A DNA stretch of 64,000 nucleotides from an uncultured Victivallales bacterium (GTDB taxonomy: Bacteria > Verrucomicrobiota > Lentisphaeria > Victivallales > UBA1829). This document shows positions 17,776-27,790 of the stretch, one piece after another. How positions within the stretch are numbered: position 1 is the first letter of the stretch; every line of letters begins with the position of its first letter. The stretch spans positions 1-64,000 of the forward strand of contig CAKUDG010000010.1 in assembly GCA_934644965.1 (NCBI GenBank), given 5' to 3'. Position numbers and translations under genes: made by a program. The notes below the pieces were generated by a model that was not told where the DNA came from, made no database searches, and was given only the letters and a program-made list of their open reading frames with translations.

Positions 17776-19347
17776 ATGAATAGAATGCTTTCATTTTTAA
17801 AAAAGCATCCGCTGTGGATCAGCTATGCCGCGGGGATAGTCATTGCCATCATTTTTCTTGCAGGCAATACTCACGAAATCTACCGTGATCAGGCGGCATA
17901 TTATGCGCCGATGGCAGAAGCTTTCGCCCATGGAGACTGGGCGGAGGCGTTTCCTCCGGACATTCCCATTCTCACCTCCATGCTGGCAGGACTCCTGGTT
18001 TATTGCGGTCTTTCTTCCTTGACGGCACTGATGGCCGTAGGGGCGGCTTTCCATATTGCAACGCTGTATCCGTTAAACAGACTTTTGTGTCTGGTCCTGT
18101 CGGAACGCATGGCGGCACTGGGTTGCTTTCTGTTTATCATATCTCCTAAGGTCATACGTTTCAACTGCATGGGCCTTCCGGACTCAGGGCGGACCTTCTT
18201 TCTGGTGGCCCTGGTGCTGGTTTTGGCTGAATACCTCCGCAAACCGGGAGTGTCCTGGGCAATCTGGGGAGGGGTAATTGCAGGAGCCCTGTCTCTGGTC
18301 CGAAGTGAAGGGCTGGTATACGCGGGCGTTGCGGGAGTCGTCTTTCTGTATCCGGCCTGGAGGCAGTGGAGGATAGAAACGGACAAGGCCGCAGCACGGT
18401 ATCAGATTCAAAAAGCTCTGGTATACTGTATCACGTTCGGGGTGATGACATTGTGCGTCATTGCGCCTCGTCTTTACGGCAATTATCAGACCACCGGACT
18501 TCCGGTCTGCGATACCCGGCATGTTTCTTTTCTGAAGCAGATGCTGCACATTCCCACCAAGAAAAAACAGCCGGACACAGAAATCAATCGTCTTCAAACA
18601 CAGCTTTACGTCCACGTGGATTCTCCGGTTCAGGCCGCGCCGCCCAGGCGCACATTCTTCAATCTTGGTGATTTGCTGAACGACTGGGTAAGAGGAAGCT
18701 ATGAACTGTATCTTTGTCTGGCAGCGGTCGGACTCGTTCTGCTGTTATGGCGCAAAGAATGGCGCGCCGAACATACGCTCTGTGTGATTTTCATGGCCGT
18801 GACGGTATTGATTTTTGCACCCTTGGTTGTGGCATACCGATATTTTCTGGTGAATGTCCCGCTGATGATGCCCTTCACGGTACTGCCTCTGGCGGAAGTG
18901 GAAAAATACGGAAGCAGGTTCCGCTATTTCCGTGCGGCGGCGCTGATCGCTCTGGCGGTGCTGGCTGTTGCGCAGACCATCAATGCAACAAGTGTCTTCC
19001 GCGATCCCAGCAGGGAATGCGAAGTGGGCCGCTGGATTGCCTCTCACCGGGAAGAACTTTCAGGAGGAGCGGAACGCTTCTGGGTGATAGCGGATACCGT
19101 CCGCATCCCTTACTGGAGCGGGACTTATCCGCGTCTCTTCTGGGAAGGGGAGGCCTGGCATCCGAAGCAGGTGGCAGCATTTGAGTTTGAAAAAGGCTCT
19201 TCCGGGGTTTTCGTCTTTGAAATGTGTCAGGAGGACAGTCTGGCGGAAGAGTTTCAACGGAATCCCCGTTTTGAACGGGTCACGGGGCATCCATATTCAG
19301 ACGAGATCGCCATTTTCAAATACCTGCCGTCCTTGAAAACGCAGTAA
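17776..19347 (+). CDS. PMT/GT39-type integral membrane glycosyltransferase
   Basis: 523 residues with about ten hydrophobic segments in the first 400 residues. The first periplasmic loop carries the acidic signature HEIYRDQAAYYAPMAEAF (about 33-50), typical of GT-C enzymes (PMT/ArnT-like), which move a sugar from a polyprenyl-phosphate carrier to an acceptor on the outer face of the membrane. A soluble C-terminal domain (about 410-523) follows. Start 17776 opens directly into the first membrane helix; no strong ribosome-binding site is seen. A GT2 polyprenyl-phosphate-sugar synthase-like gene begins 21 bp downstream and would supply its donor substrate. Acceptor unknown. Confidence 0.78.
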   Translation: MNRMLSFLKKHPLWISYAAGIVIAIIFLAGNTHEIYRDQAAYYAPMAEAFAHGDWAEAFPPDIPILTSMLAGLLVYCGLSSLTALMAVGAAFHIATLYPLNRLLCLVLSERMAALGCFLFIISPKVIRFNCMGLPDSGRTFFLVALVLVLAEYLRKPGVSWAIWGGVIAGALSLVRSEGLVYAGVAGVVFLYPAWRQWRIETDKAAARYQIQKALVYCITFGVMTLCVIAPRLYGNYQTTGLPVCDTRHVSFLKQMLHIPTKKKQPDTEINRLQTQLYVHVDSPVQAAPPRRTFFNLGDLLNDWVRGSYELYLCLAAVGLVLLLWRKEWRAEHTLCVIFMAVTVLIFAPLVVAYRYFLVNVPLMMPFTVLPLAEVEKYGSRFRYFRAAALIALAVLAVAQTINATSVFRDPSRECEVGRWIASHREELSGGAERFWVIADTVRIPYWSGTYPRLFWEGEAWHPKQVAAFEFEKGSSGVFVFEMCQEDSLAEEFQRNPRFERVTGHPYSDEIAIFKYLPSLKTQ

Positions 19348-19368
19348 AAATCAGGAAAAGCACTTTTT

Positions 19369-20247
19369 ATGTCGAAGCACACCTTGTCCATCATCATCCC
19401 CTGTTACAACGAAATAGAGAATCTTCCGGATGTTCTTCCCGGAATCATTGCTTTCTGCAAGGAACATCAATGGTCTCTGATCGTTGTGGATGACGGTTCC
19501 ACCGATGGATCAACGGCACTGCTGAAAAAAATGGAAACAGAAGAAACTCTTCTGAAAGTTGTCCGGAATAAAGTCAACCGCGGTTACGGAGGCGCCATCA
19601 AGCACGGCATTGAAGCCGCGGATACCTACTGGGTCGCCACGATGGATGCGGACGGACAGCACAACCTTGATGACATTGTACGGCTGAAAGAACTTGCCGA
19701 AAAAGAAGATGCCGATATGGTTGTCGGTTCCAGACAGGGGCAGCGGGATGCCTCCTCTTACCGCCGTCTCGGCAAATGGCTGATCCGGACTTTTACGCGG
19801 AGTTTTCTCAAAATACCGATTTACGATCTCAATTCCGGGATGAAACTCTACCGCCGGGATCTGGCTTTGCGTTATCTGCCGACCACTCCGGACAATATGT
19901 CCTATTCAGACATCATCACCCTGCTATTCTTCTGCAACCACAATCTAGTGCTGGAGGAACCGATTACCATTCGTCCCAGGCTCAACGGAGTCAGTACGAT
20001 CTCCACCCGGACAGCCATGGACACGGTCTGGGAAATCGCGAACATCATTCTGCTGTTCGCCCCCCTGAAATTCTTTCTTCCGCCCGCATTGGCAAGCATA
20101 CTGCTGGGACTTGTGTGGTCCCTGCGCTGCATTCTGCTCAATACCGCACTCTCCACAGGAGCGAGTTTCCTGATTCTTTTCGGAGCCTTGCTGTTGTTTC
20201 TGGGAATGATTACAGAGCAGCTGGCAAGAATCAGACGCTGCATGTGA
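19369..20247 (+). CDS. GT2 glycosyltransferase, dolichyl/undecaprenyl-phosphate sugar synthase-like
   Basis: 292 residues. A GT-A domain (SIIIPCYNEIENL, VVDDGSTDGS, ATMDADGQHN with the DxD metal site, VVGSRQGQRD) is followed by two C-terminal membrane helices. This layout matches DPM1/GtrB/ArnC-like enzymes, which load a hexose onto polyprenyl phosphate at the cytoplasmic face. It lies 21 bp after the PMT-type gene, which would use such a lipid-linked sugar, so the pair probably acts in sequence. Transcription converges on the pyruvyl transferase gene. Confidence 0.85.
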   Translation: MSKHTLSIIIPCYNEIENLPDVLPGIIAFCKEHQWSLIVVDDGSTDGSTALLKKMETEETLLKVVRNKVNRGYGGAIKHGIEAADTYWVATMDADGQHNLDDIVRLKELAEKEDADMVVGSRQGQRDASSYRRLGKWLIRTFTRSFLKIPIYDLNSGMKLYRRDLALRYLPTTPDNMSYSDIITLLFFCNHNLVLEEPITIRPRLNGVSTISTRTAMDTVWEIANIILLFAPLKFFLPPALASILLGLVWSLRCILLNTALSTGASFLILFGALLLFLGMITEQLARIRRCM

Positions 20248-20411
20248 AGAGAGACGCCCTCCTCTCTCTCCTCCCCTTCATTTCATTTTCATTTTCTCCT
20301 CCACCCCCTCCGCCGCCGGAAATAAATCCAGAGGAAGGAAACGGAGGAACAGGAATGGAGGGACAGGACGGCAGTCATGCCTCCTCCGGGGCGGAAAGAA
20401 TCCGCATCTGC

Positions 20412-21527
20412 TTATTCCGCATCCAAAGCCTTCTTCAGGAAAGCCATCCCCCGTTCCCGCTCGGACTGCAGTTTCTCCTGAACCGCCGCAAAATCATATT
20501 CCGGCGGAGGCAAAGCCATTCCCGGAGTGATGAGACGTTCTGCAAGGCCCAGATTTCCCAGCAGAGATTCAAATCGGCTGAGTCCGCGGTCCGCATTGGC
20601 AATCACGGCGAAGGGTTTGCGGAATAAAATGGAGAAAACCGTTCCATGAAAAGAATCCGTGAAAACATAGGAAGCCTCGGCAATTCGTTTCAGCCATTCG
20701 CGGGGACCGGGTACAGGAGATTCGGGCCAGAAAGTTCCGTCAATCCGGTCAAAAGAACGGATGCTTCCAAGAGTCAGCCCCATACACGCTGCGGAGTTTT
20801 CCGCCAGGATCTGTTTTTCCGGGGTATCATCCAGAATGTAACAGAAAAGCTCCTGTTTCAGTTGCGGTGCGGGAATGAGATTCCGATACACGGACAAATC
20901 CGGCAGGAGGGTCGGATCCGGCATCTGCACAGCAGGAACCCGGAAATACCCGCGGCATAATCCGACGCCGGAATGCTCACGGACCGATATGGCATGGAAT
21001 CGGCCTGCCAGTGCGGCACATCTGGCGGTCATTTCCGGGTCGGCCTCCCAGATGTCCGTCCCGAAACTGGCAGCGTAGGCGATCCTCCGTGCGGGACAGG
21101 CCTCATCCAGGAAATCGAAAAAATAGCGGGGCTGATCCGGTCCGTTGTACAGGGGGCGCCAGACCTGATCACTCCCCACAATAAATGCGTCAAAACCGGC
21201 GTTCTTCAACTGTGACAACGCATCCGGCGGATATTCTGGAGTCAGACGGATCTCCTGCTCAATAAAACTCCGGTTCTCCGCAAGCAGCCGACGGCATTCC
21301 CATCTGGTCAATTCCCTCAGCCGTTTGACTTTCCGATGACGCAGATAACGTTCCCGGAGTCGATCCAGAAAAATATAAGCATGCTCAAACAAATGATAAC
21401 TGCGAGGCCGTATCCGCACGGTCACAGGTTCATGCCCAAGCTCAAGCAAAGCCTGCTGCAAAGCGAAATTCTGGAGGATCCCCCCGTAGTTTCCTTCCAG
21501 ATGCAAGGTCAGAATGGCCACTTTCAT
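20412..21527 (-). CDS. Polysaccharide pyruvyl transferase family protein
   Basis: 371 residues with the family's landmarks: LEGNYGGILQNFALQQAL (about 10-27), AFIVGSDQVWRP, and the C-terminal FTDSFHGTVFSILF. Members (CsaB/WcaK/EpsO-like) add pyruvate ketals from PEP to surface polysaccharides, though many homologues are uncharacterised. Cytoplasmic; no membrane segment. ATG 21527 has GGAGGAG about 14 nt upstream, which is a loose fit. Placed among glycosyltransferases, so a role in decorating surface glycan is likely. Confidence 0.83.
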   Translation of the reverse strand: MKVAILTLHLEGNYGGILQNFALQQALLELGHEPVTVRIRPRSYHLFEHAYIFLDRLRERYLRHRKVKRLRELTRWECRRLLAENRSFIEQEIRLTPEYPPDALSQLKNAGFDAFIVGSDQVWRPLYNGPDQPRYFFDFLDEACPARRIAYAASFGTDIWEADPEMTARCAALAGRFHAISVREHSGVGLCRGYFRVPAVQMPDPTLLPDLSVYRNLIPAPQLKQELFCYILDDTPEKQILAENSAACMGLTLGSIRSFDRIDGTFWPESPVPGPREWLKRIAEASYVFTDSFHGTVFSILFRKPFAVIANADRGLSRFESLLGNLGLAERLITPGMALPPPEYDFAAVQEKLQSERERGMAFLKKALDAE

Positions 21528-22034
21528 ATACAGTCTTTATGCTCCTCCCTGGATCTTATTGAAAACATTTTACAGTTCCGCCATGTCATAATGGCCCGGC
21601 TCATAATGCATCCGGGAATTGGAATCCCTGATGTCAATGACATTCCTATTCTCTCCGGGAATCTCAAAATCAAATAGCTCCCGATTTTCCAGCAAACAAA
21701 TTCAGGGAGAGGCGTCTTGGGAAAACGCCAGAATCACTCCATGCAAAAAATTCCATCGGGAAAGCAAGCGGTCCTGCCCTCCCCCCCCTGTCATTCCGGG
21801 TATTCACAGCAACATCCGGAATGATCTGTCATGATCTCCATTTGCGGCAGAATCGCTTGTTCCTGTTTATTCATGATTCAAAATCCGGCAGCATTCATAA
21901 TCATCTGCAGGAGAGATCCTCATAAGAGCAGAAATCATGTCTTCCGAGCTTGAAAAAACCTTCCCCGGATCAGAGGAACGCCGCTATCCCGTTCCCTGTT
22001 CTTTTTTCCCGATACGAAAAAAAGCTCCATTTTT
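21528..22034. other. Intergenic region, no gene recognised
   Basis: About 500 bp between the pyruvyl transferase start and the end of the GT operon. Only short frames without ribosome-binding sites; no clear promoter or terminator was identified. Confidence 0.5.
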
Positions 22035-23150
22035 TTAAATTTCAGAGTCTGCGTCGGATGACATCAGCTTCAGATAGCGTTGCGCACATCGCCGCATGGA
22101 ATACGGCGTAAAGGATTCCCGTGCAGCTTCACCCAGGCGCGTTCGCTCGGCTGCGGACAATGCCAGCGCGCGTTTGAGCGTCTTCCGGATCGCATCTTCC
22201 GATGTATCCTCCGAGACCAGACCGTTGATCCCGTCACGCAGCAGATTCTTCATTCCTCCGACAGGCGTCACGCATGGCGGTATTCCCAATGCAAAGGACT
22301 CCAGAAGCGTAATCGGCAGTCCTTCTATTTCCGAAAACAGCGCCAGAAAATCCGCCTGCGCCAGATAGGCCAGAGGATTTGAACGAAGCCCCGCTATGTG
22401 AAGACGCGGACAATTCAATGACAGAATGGCCGAACGGATATCTTGATCATTGTCATTTCCGATGAACACCAGATCGAAATCCGCGCCCTCCGCCGCCAGA
22501 GCCGCCGCCGCACGCGCCTGAGCGATCTGGTTTTTCTGAGGACTGAAGCGCGCAATGTTCAGAAACAGACGCGATTCCGGCGTACTCCGCCAAGAACGGA
22601 CTTCTTCCGCCACTGCGGACAATTCCTCCGGTGCCGGCATGGCGGCACCGCAGCCGTTCTCAATGATCGGAGCATGGAAACCGTATGCCGAGACAAAACT
22701 GCGCTCCGATTCCACGGAAATTGCAACTGGACGCACACCTGAGTGGAACAGGATTTTTTTCAGCCAAAGGCGATTTCCCGCATCCACAAACGCATCGTTG
22801 TGGACGGTATAAAAGTATCTGGCATGAGGCCAATGGGCGAATTCTGCCAGTGCCGCCAGCTGGATCCCCCCCAGATGAGTATGGACCACATCCGGACGCT
22901 CTCGGCGGATGACGTTCCAGACCAGAGGCATTGCCAGAATCGCACCGGCCATGGTTTCCGGAGCCTCCAGGCAGATCAGCTTCACGCGGGGATCCAGCTG
23001 CCGTGCCAGAAAATCTCCCGGCAGGATCCGGTTGACGCACAGCAAGCTCACTTCATGCTCACCTGTCCGGGCGATCCCGCCTGCCAGATCAACCACAAAA
23101 CGCTCGGCTCCGCCGCAATGCAGACGCGGCACGATTTCCAGAATTTTCAT
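22035..23150 (-). CDS. GT4-family glycosyltransferase
   Basis: 371-residue GT-B enzyme. N-terminal acceptor domain starts MKILEIVPRLHCGGAERFV; C-terminal nucleotide-sugar domain has FLNIARFSPQKNQ and the EX7E-type FSEIEGLPITLLESFALGIP. Transfers a sugar to a growing lipid-linked glycan in the cytoplasm; sugars unknown. ATG 23150 is chosen because its first bases overlap the preceding stop (ATGA) and GGAG lies upstream; the long upstream open frame is a shadow of the preceding gene. Third and last gene of the coupled GT operon. Confidence 0.87.
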   Translation of the reverse strand: MKILEIVPRLHCGGAERFVVDLAGGIARTGEHEVSLLCVNRILPGDFLARQLDPRVKLICLEAPETMAGAILAMPLVWNVIRRERPDVVHTHLGGIQLAALAEFAHWPHARYFYTVHNDAFVDAGNRLWLKKILFHSGVRPVAISVESERSFVSAYGFHAPIIENGCGAAMPAPEELSAVAEEVRSWRSTPESRLFLNIARFSPQKNQIAQARAAAALAAEGADFDLVFIGNDNDQDIRSAILSLNCPRLHIAGLRSNPLAYLAQADFLALFSEIEGLPITLLESFALGIPPCVTPVGGMKNLLRDGINGLVSEDTSEDAIRKTLKRALALSAAERTRLGEAARESFTPYSMRRCAQRYLKLMSSDADSEI

Positions 23151-24298
23151 TCCTGAAGCATCTCCTTTCCGCTCAGATCCCGTAACAAAGTGCGCCATGC
23201 TTCGTGAAATGCCGTCTGCGAAAACTTTTCCCGTTCTGCCAAAGCTCCTGCGCAATAAGCCGAATAATTCCGGGCGATTTCTTCCAGAGCAGCCGCAAAG
23301 CCTTCCGGCGTGAAATCCTCCAGCAGACAGCCGTTTTTCCCGTTGACGACCAGATCCGCCGCCGCGGGAAAGGAATGAAGTGCAAGTATCGGTTTCCCGT
23401 ACGCAGTCGCTTCGATCCCGGCAATCGGGTATCCTTCGGAATCCGAAGTGAAAATCACGATTCCGGCCCGCCGGAGCCATGCAGAAGGGTCTTTCACATA
23501 GCCGTGAAAACTGACGTTTGTCAATCCTGCGGCGGCACGCTTCAATCTTGCCTCTTCAGGACCGTCTCCGCAGAGATGGAAGTGAAACTGCGGCGCGGCG
23601 GCCGCCAGCTGCAGAATCCTGTCCACACGTTTCTCCGCTGACAGCCGCCCCAGGAAAAGCACTTCCCGAGGATCGCCGGATTCCAGCGTCTCCGTTTCGG
23701 GAAGACGGGTCTGATGACGAATCACGCGGACCAGTTTCCCATCCAGAGACAGATAACGTGCCAATCCTGCTTCCTCATGCGGAGAAAGTGTCACCAATGC
23801 GTCGACATAACGCTTGAACAGCTCAATCTTCTGTCTCCTGAGCCATCCCCCGAAATCATAGCGCCAGCGGTAAAGCTGTCCGGGAGAACTGTGCTGGACG
23901 AAAATCACCTGATTCTTCTTCAAGACATCCCGGGGCACAAAGAGATGCGCGGAATGAAACGAATTGATCAGCAGCACATCTCCTCCCGGCAGAATCTCAC
24001 GCATCCTTCGGCGAATCTGAGGAATGTCAAGCACCAGAGACGCCAGACGCAGCGGACCGCAGGAAAGATAGCGCCGCGGACCGCCCCGAAGGAGCCGGAC
24101 GATCCCGCGCCGTTTCTCCGCCTCGTTCAGCCGGACAATCCGGGCGCCGCATGCTTTCAGTCCGGAAAGCGCACCGGAATATGCCAGCAGTTCCACCTGC
24201 ATTCTGTCCCTTTCTCCTAGCATTTCGGCAAGATCCCGGGAAAACTGCTGCATTCCGCCGTAACAGGTCGGGTCATCAAGCAAAATGGCCAGTTTCAT
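23147..24298 (-). CDS. GT4-family glycosyltransferase
   Basis: 383-residue GT-B enzyme. MKLAILLDDPTCYGGMQQF opens the N-terminal domain; VLFLGRLSAEKRVDRILQ and FTSDSEGYPIAGIEATAYGK mark the donor-binding half with the EX7E-like pair. Also contains a hydrophobic-basic surface typical of membrane-associated GT4 enzymes. ATG 24298 overlaps the stop of the preceding gene (ATGA), and its own stop overlaps the next start in the same way, so the three GT genes 25134-22035 are translationally coupled and work on one glycan. Confidence 0.87.
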   Translation of the reverse strand: MKLAILLDDPTCYGGMQQFSRDLAEMLGERDRMQVELLAYSGALSGLKACGARIVRLNEAEKRRGIVRLLRGGPRRYLSCGPLRLASLVLDIPQIRRRMREILPGGDVLLINSFHSAHLFVPRDVLKKNQVIFVQHSSPGQLYRWRYDFGGWLRRQKIELFKRYVDALVTLSPHEEAGLARYLSLDGKLVRVIRHQTRLPETETLESGDPREVLFLGRLSAEKRVDRILQLAAAAPQFHFHLCGDGPEEARLKRAAAGLTNVSFHGYVKDPSAWLRRAGIVIFTSDSEGYPIAGIEATAYGKPILALHSFPAAADLVVNGKNGCLLEDFTPEGFAAALEEIARNYSAYCAGALAEREKFSQTAFHEAWRTLLRDLSGKEMLQE

Positions 24299-25134
24299 CT
24301 TTGTTTTCTTTCTTTCTGCCGACGAACGGTCAATTTCATAAAAAGTTCCATCACCCAGCGATCCGGCAGCAGCAACAGCAGCTGCCCTGCCGCATAATGA
24401 ATGCAAACTGACAGGGAGAAAAATTCTTTCCGAAACAAATACCGGCGCTGCAGACGCAATGTGGATCGCAGCGTCGGTTTGAGGGAACGCTGTTTTATCT
24501 GCCCCGTACTGATCCGGTATTGAAGAAGAACCCGGGGAATATTCGCAAAATGATATCCCGCCGCGGCTGCCCGTAACCACAAATCATAGTCTTCCGCACC
24601 GGGAATTTCCCGATATCCCTCCATAGTCAGATACAATCCCGGACGAAGCAACAGCGCCGGATGCGGCAGCGGATTGCCGAGCAGCAGCGCCCTGTGTACT
24701 TCCTCGGCTGTCTCCGGATAACGGCGGCAGCCGAGAGAGCATCCTTTTTCGTCTATGATTTCCAGAAAACAGCCGACCGCGTGTATTTCCGGATGCCCCA
24801 GCAGGTAATTCCTTTGCGTTTCCAGACGGTCCGGCAGGGCGATGTCGTCGGCATCCATACGTGCACAGAAAGAAACTCCTTCCCCCTTGCCTGCCTCCCG
24901 CCACAAACGGTTCAAGGTCGCAGTAATTCCCAGATTCTGCGGATTGCGCAGCAGTCGGATGCGCGGATCGTTTCGCGCCATTTCCTGAAGAAGATCCCAG
25001 GAATCGTCGGCGGATCCGTCATCGCAGGCAAATAAAACGAAATCCTGGAAGGTCTGCCGCTGCAGCGATGCCACCGCCTCTCTTACAAAACGGCCCGCAT
25101 TATGTACAGGCATCAAAACGGCAATTTCCGGCAT
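24295..25134 (-). CDS. GT2-family glycosyltransferase
   Basis: 279 residues. GT-A fold with IAVLMPVHNAGRFVREAVAS, FACDDGSADDSW, ARMDADDIALPDR (DxD) and a conserved AEDYDLWLRAAAAG. No membrane anchor is certain, although the C-terminus has a hydrophobic amphipathic stretch. First gene of the three-gene GT operon. ATG 25134 has GGAG at 9 nt; an alternative start 7 codons upstream is less likely. Confidence 0.87.
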   Translation of the reverse strand: MPEIAVLMPVHNAGRFVREAVASLQRQTFQDFVLFACDDGSADDSWDLLQEMARNDPRIRLLRNPQNLGITATLNRLWREAGKGEGVSFCARMDADDIALPDRLETQRNYLLGHPEIHAVGCFLEIIDEKGCSLGCRRYPETAEEVHRALLLGNPLPHPALLLRPGLYLTMEGYREIPGAEDYDLWLRAAAAGYHFANIPRVLLQYRISTGQIKQRSLKPTLRSTLRLQRRYLFRKEFFSLSVCIHYAAGQLLLLLPDRWVMELFMKLTVRRQKERKQR

Positions 25135-25867
25135 CCTGTTACACTCCTCTCCCAACGCATTCCTGCATATTTCCCGGTCTCGGCATCGGCAGAAAACAGA
25201 GTGCCCGGACTGAGATGTTGTCTTTCTGATTCAGCAAGAAGAATGCGGAGAGTTTTCCCTTCGTCATGCCGCCTCATCCATTCATTCTCATTTCCCTTCG
25301 CGGGCTCCGGCTCCTCGAAGAAAGGAAATACGTTCTTCAGAGAGTTCTCGGAGTTCTCAGCGTTCGCTGTAATATATCCATGAACTCAGGATAATACAAT
25401 CTGCTTCATCCGGAAAATCGTATTCCCCGGGCTCAGCCTCTTCACTTCTGAAATGAGGGACCCCTCCTCTGCCTCCTGCGCCCGGCAAATTCCATTGTCT
25501 TGACAGATGGACTCCATGCTTCCAGGCTCCTGTCTCCTTGTAAAAAAGAAATCCACTCGTCATACAAAAGGGGGAAGAGAAAGCCTGTGCAGAGCGGCAT
25601 ACTGCTTCCGGAGGGAAAAGTTTTCAGATGAAATGCGTTCAAAGCATATTCTTATGGTAATGAAAGCATAAGAAAGAAAAAAAGAGGAAAGGGGAAGAGA
25701 AAGGAGAAGGGAAAGAGACAGGAGAAGGCGTGCACACACACCCTGTCATGAAAGCATGATTTCCCTCCCCGGCTCTCCTCCTCCTCCTTTTCAGACTCCG
25801 CTTCAGGGGAAAAAACGGGCACAGCAGCAGAAATCGCCGGTCCGTTTTCTTCTCCGCCCGGACGGAT
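25135..25867. other. Intergenic region with a long purine tract, no gene recognised
   Basis: About 730 bp. Frames of 60-90 codons exist on the minus strand but none has a ribosome-binding site or a familiar sequence. From about 25660 to 25735 the plus strand is almost purely A/G (GAAAGGAGAAGGGAAAGAGA and similar). The promoter of the GT operon should lie near 25150-25250 but was not resolved. Confidence 0.5.
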
Positions 25868-27550
25868 TTACTTTCCTTTGATCTTCGCCCAGGAATCCTT
25901 CAGGGGAATCGTTCTGTTGAAGACCGGTGCTCCGGGCTTGTGGTCAAAAGGATCGGCATAGAAATAGCCGATCCGCTCGAACTGCCAGGAGCTTCCCGCG
26001 GCACAGTCCCTCAGACAGGATTCGACAAGACAGCGCGCAACCCGTTTGGAATCCGGATTCAGATAATTCCGGTAATCTTCACCCTCCGGAATGGCCCCGA
26101 CGTCTTCAACAGTGAAGAGCCGTTCATACAGCCGCACTTCCGCTTCCGAAGCATGATCGGCGGAAAGCCAGTGGATCGTGCCCTTGACTTTACGCCCGTC
26201 AGGGGCGTTCCCGCCTCTGGTGGCGGGATCATAGGTGCAGTGGATCTCCTGAATGTTTCCGGCGGCGTCCTTGACGAAATCCGTGCAGGTGACGAAATAC
26301 GCATAGCGCAGCCTGACCTCCCTGCCCGGCGCAAGACGATGGAACTGTTTCGGAGGATCCTCCATGAAATCGTCCCGCTCGATATACAGGACTTTGGAAA
26401 AAGGGACCTTCCTGGTGCCGGCGGATTCGTCCTCGGGATTGTTGACGGCGTCCATTTCCTCGACCAGATTTTCCGGATAATTGTCAATCACCAGTTTCAA
26501 AGGATTCATGACCGCCATCGCCCGGCGCGCGCTCCTGTTCAGCGTCTCGCGGATGCAGTGCTCCAGAAGAGCAATATCCGTAAGACTGTTGAATTTCGTG
26601 ACGCCGACCCGTTCACAGAAGTCCCGGATGGCGGAAGCAGGCACCCCGCGCCTTCTGAATGCGGAAATGGTCGGCATTCTCGGGTCGTTCCAGCCGTCGA
26701 CATGCCCCTCCCGGACCAGTTCCAGAAGCTTCCTTTTGCTCATCACGGTATAGGTCAGGTTCAAGCGCGCGAATTCGATCTGGCGCGGTTTCGCAGGCGT
26801 ATCCAGCGTATTCAGAATCCAGTCGTAGAGAGGCCTGTGTATTTCAAATTCCAGCGTGCAGATCGAGTGGGTGATCCCTTCAATGGAATCTTCCAGACAG
26901 TGTGCGAAGTCATAAAGCGGGTAAATGCACCATTTGTCGCCCGTCCGGTGATGGGAGGCATGGCGGATCCGGTATATGGCGGGATCGCGCATGTGCATAT
27001 TCGGATCGGACATGTTGATTTTCGCCCGGAGCACGCGGGAACCGTCCGGAAATTCGCCCCGGCGCATGCGCTCGAAGAGATCAAGATTTTCCTCCACGGA
27101 ACGATTGCGGTACGGACTTTCTTTGCCGGGTGCGGTCAGGGTGCCGCGGTATTCGCGGATTTCATCGTCTGTCAGGTCGCAGACATAGGCGCGGCCCATT
27201 TTGATCAGCTGCACGGCGTAGGCATACATCTGTTCAAAGTAGTCCGAGGCGAAATAGAGATGCTCTCCCCAGTCCGCCCCGAGCCAGCGGACGTCTTCAA
27301 GAATGGATTCAACGTATTCGGTATCCTCTTTGGTGGGATTGGTATCGTCGAAACGCAGATTGAACTGCCCGTTGTACTTCTTCGCCGTCCCGTAATTCAA
27401 ACAGATCGACTTCGCGTGCCCGATATGCAGATAGCCGTTCGGTTCGGGGGGGAAACGGGTCACAACCTTTCCTCCGTTTTTGCCTGCAGCGATATCGGCA
27501 TCGATCATCTCATGAATAAAATTGACCGGAGCCTCTTTCATCTCCTCCAT
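25868..27550 (-). CDS. glnS: Glutaminyl-tRNA synthetase
   Basis: Class Ic aminoacyl-tRNA synthetase of 560 residues that charges tRNA-Gln directly. N-terminus VNFIHEMID and PPEPNGYLHIGHAKSICLN (HIGH motif about 42-45) match GlnRS and not non-discriminating GluRS; the KMSKR-type loop is VMSKRKL. Two beta-barrel anticodon-binding domains fill the C-terminal third. ATG 27550 has an ideal GGAGG 5 nt upstream, so the 27-codon upstream extension is rejected. Having GlnRS suggests the organism need not rely on GatCAB for Gln-tRNA. Confidence 0.96.
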   Translation of the reverse strand: MEEMKEAPVNFIHEMIDADIAAGKNGGKVVTRFPPEPNGYLHIGHAKSICLNYGTAKKYNGQFNLRFDDTNPTKEDTEYVESILEDVRWLGADWGEHLYFASDYFEQMYAYAVQLIKMGRAYVCDLTDDEIREYRGTLTAPGKESPYRNRSVEENLDLFERMRRGEFPDGSRVLRAKINMSDPNMHMRDPAIYRIRHASHHRTGDKWCIYPLYDFAHCLEDSIEGITHSICTLEFEIHRPLYDWILNTLDTPAKPRQIEFARLNLTYTVMSKRKLLELVREGHVDGWNDPRMPTISAFRRRGVPASAIRDFCERVGVTKFNSLTDIALLEHCIRETLNRSARRAMAVMNPLKLVIDNYPENLVEEMDAVNNPEDESAGTRKVPFSKVLYIERDDFMEDPPKQFHRLAPGREVRLRYAYFVTCTDFVKDAAGNIQEIHCTYDPATRGGNAPDGRKVKGTIHWLSADHASEAEVRLYERLFTVEDVGAIPEGEDYRNYLNPDSKRVARCLVESCLRDCAAGSSWQFERIGYFYADPFDHKPGAPVFNRTIPLKDSWAKIKGK

Positions 27551-27790
27551 AACAACCTCCTCTGGATCTTCTGTTCTCCCGGGAAAATCTTTCCCGGAAT
27601 CATTCCTGATCCTGTACTGTATTTTCATCAAAAAAAGATTTCAACTCTTCCTATCCGGGAAATGCCCCGGCAGGGGAAAAAAGGATCAGCAACAAGGAAA
27701 AACCACACGGCTGAAAAACGGGGAACGCACAGTCATGCGGATCGGATTCATTTCCTTATTCCAGAGTTTTTTTCTCCTTTCCGCTGCCTC

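Noticed and set aside
25357..25563. 68-codon minus-strand frame upstream of the GT operon
   Set aside because: No ribosome-binding site and no recognisable sequence; it overlaps another frame of equal quality.
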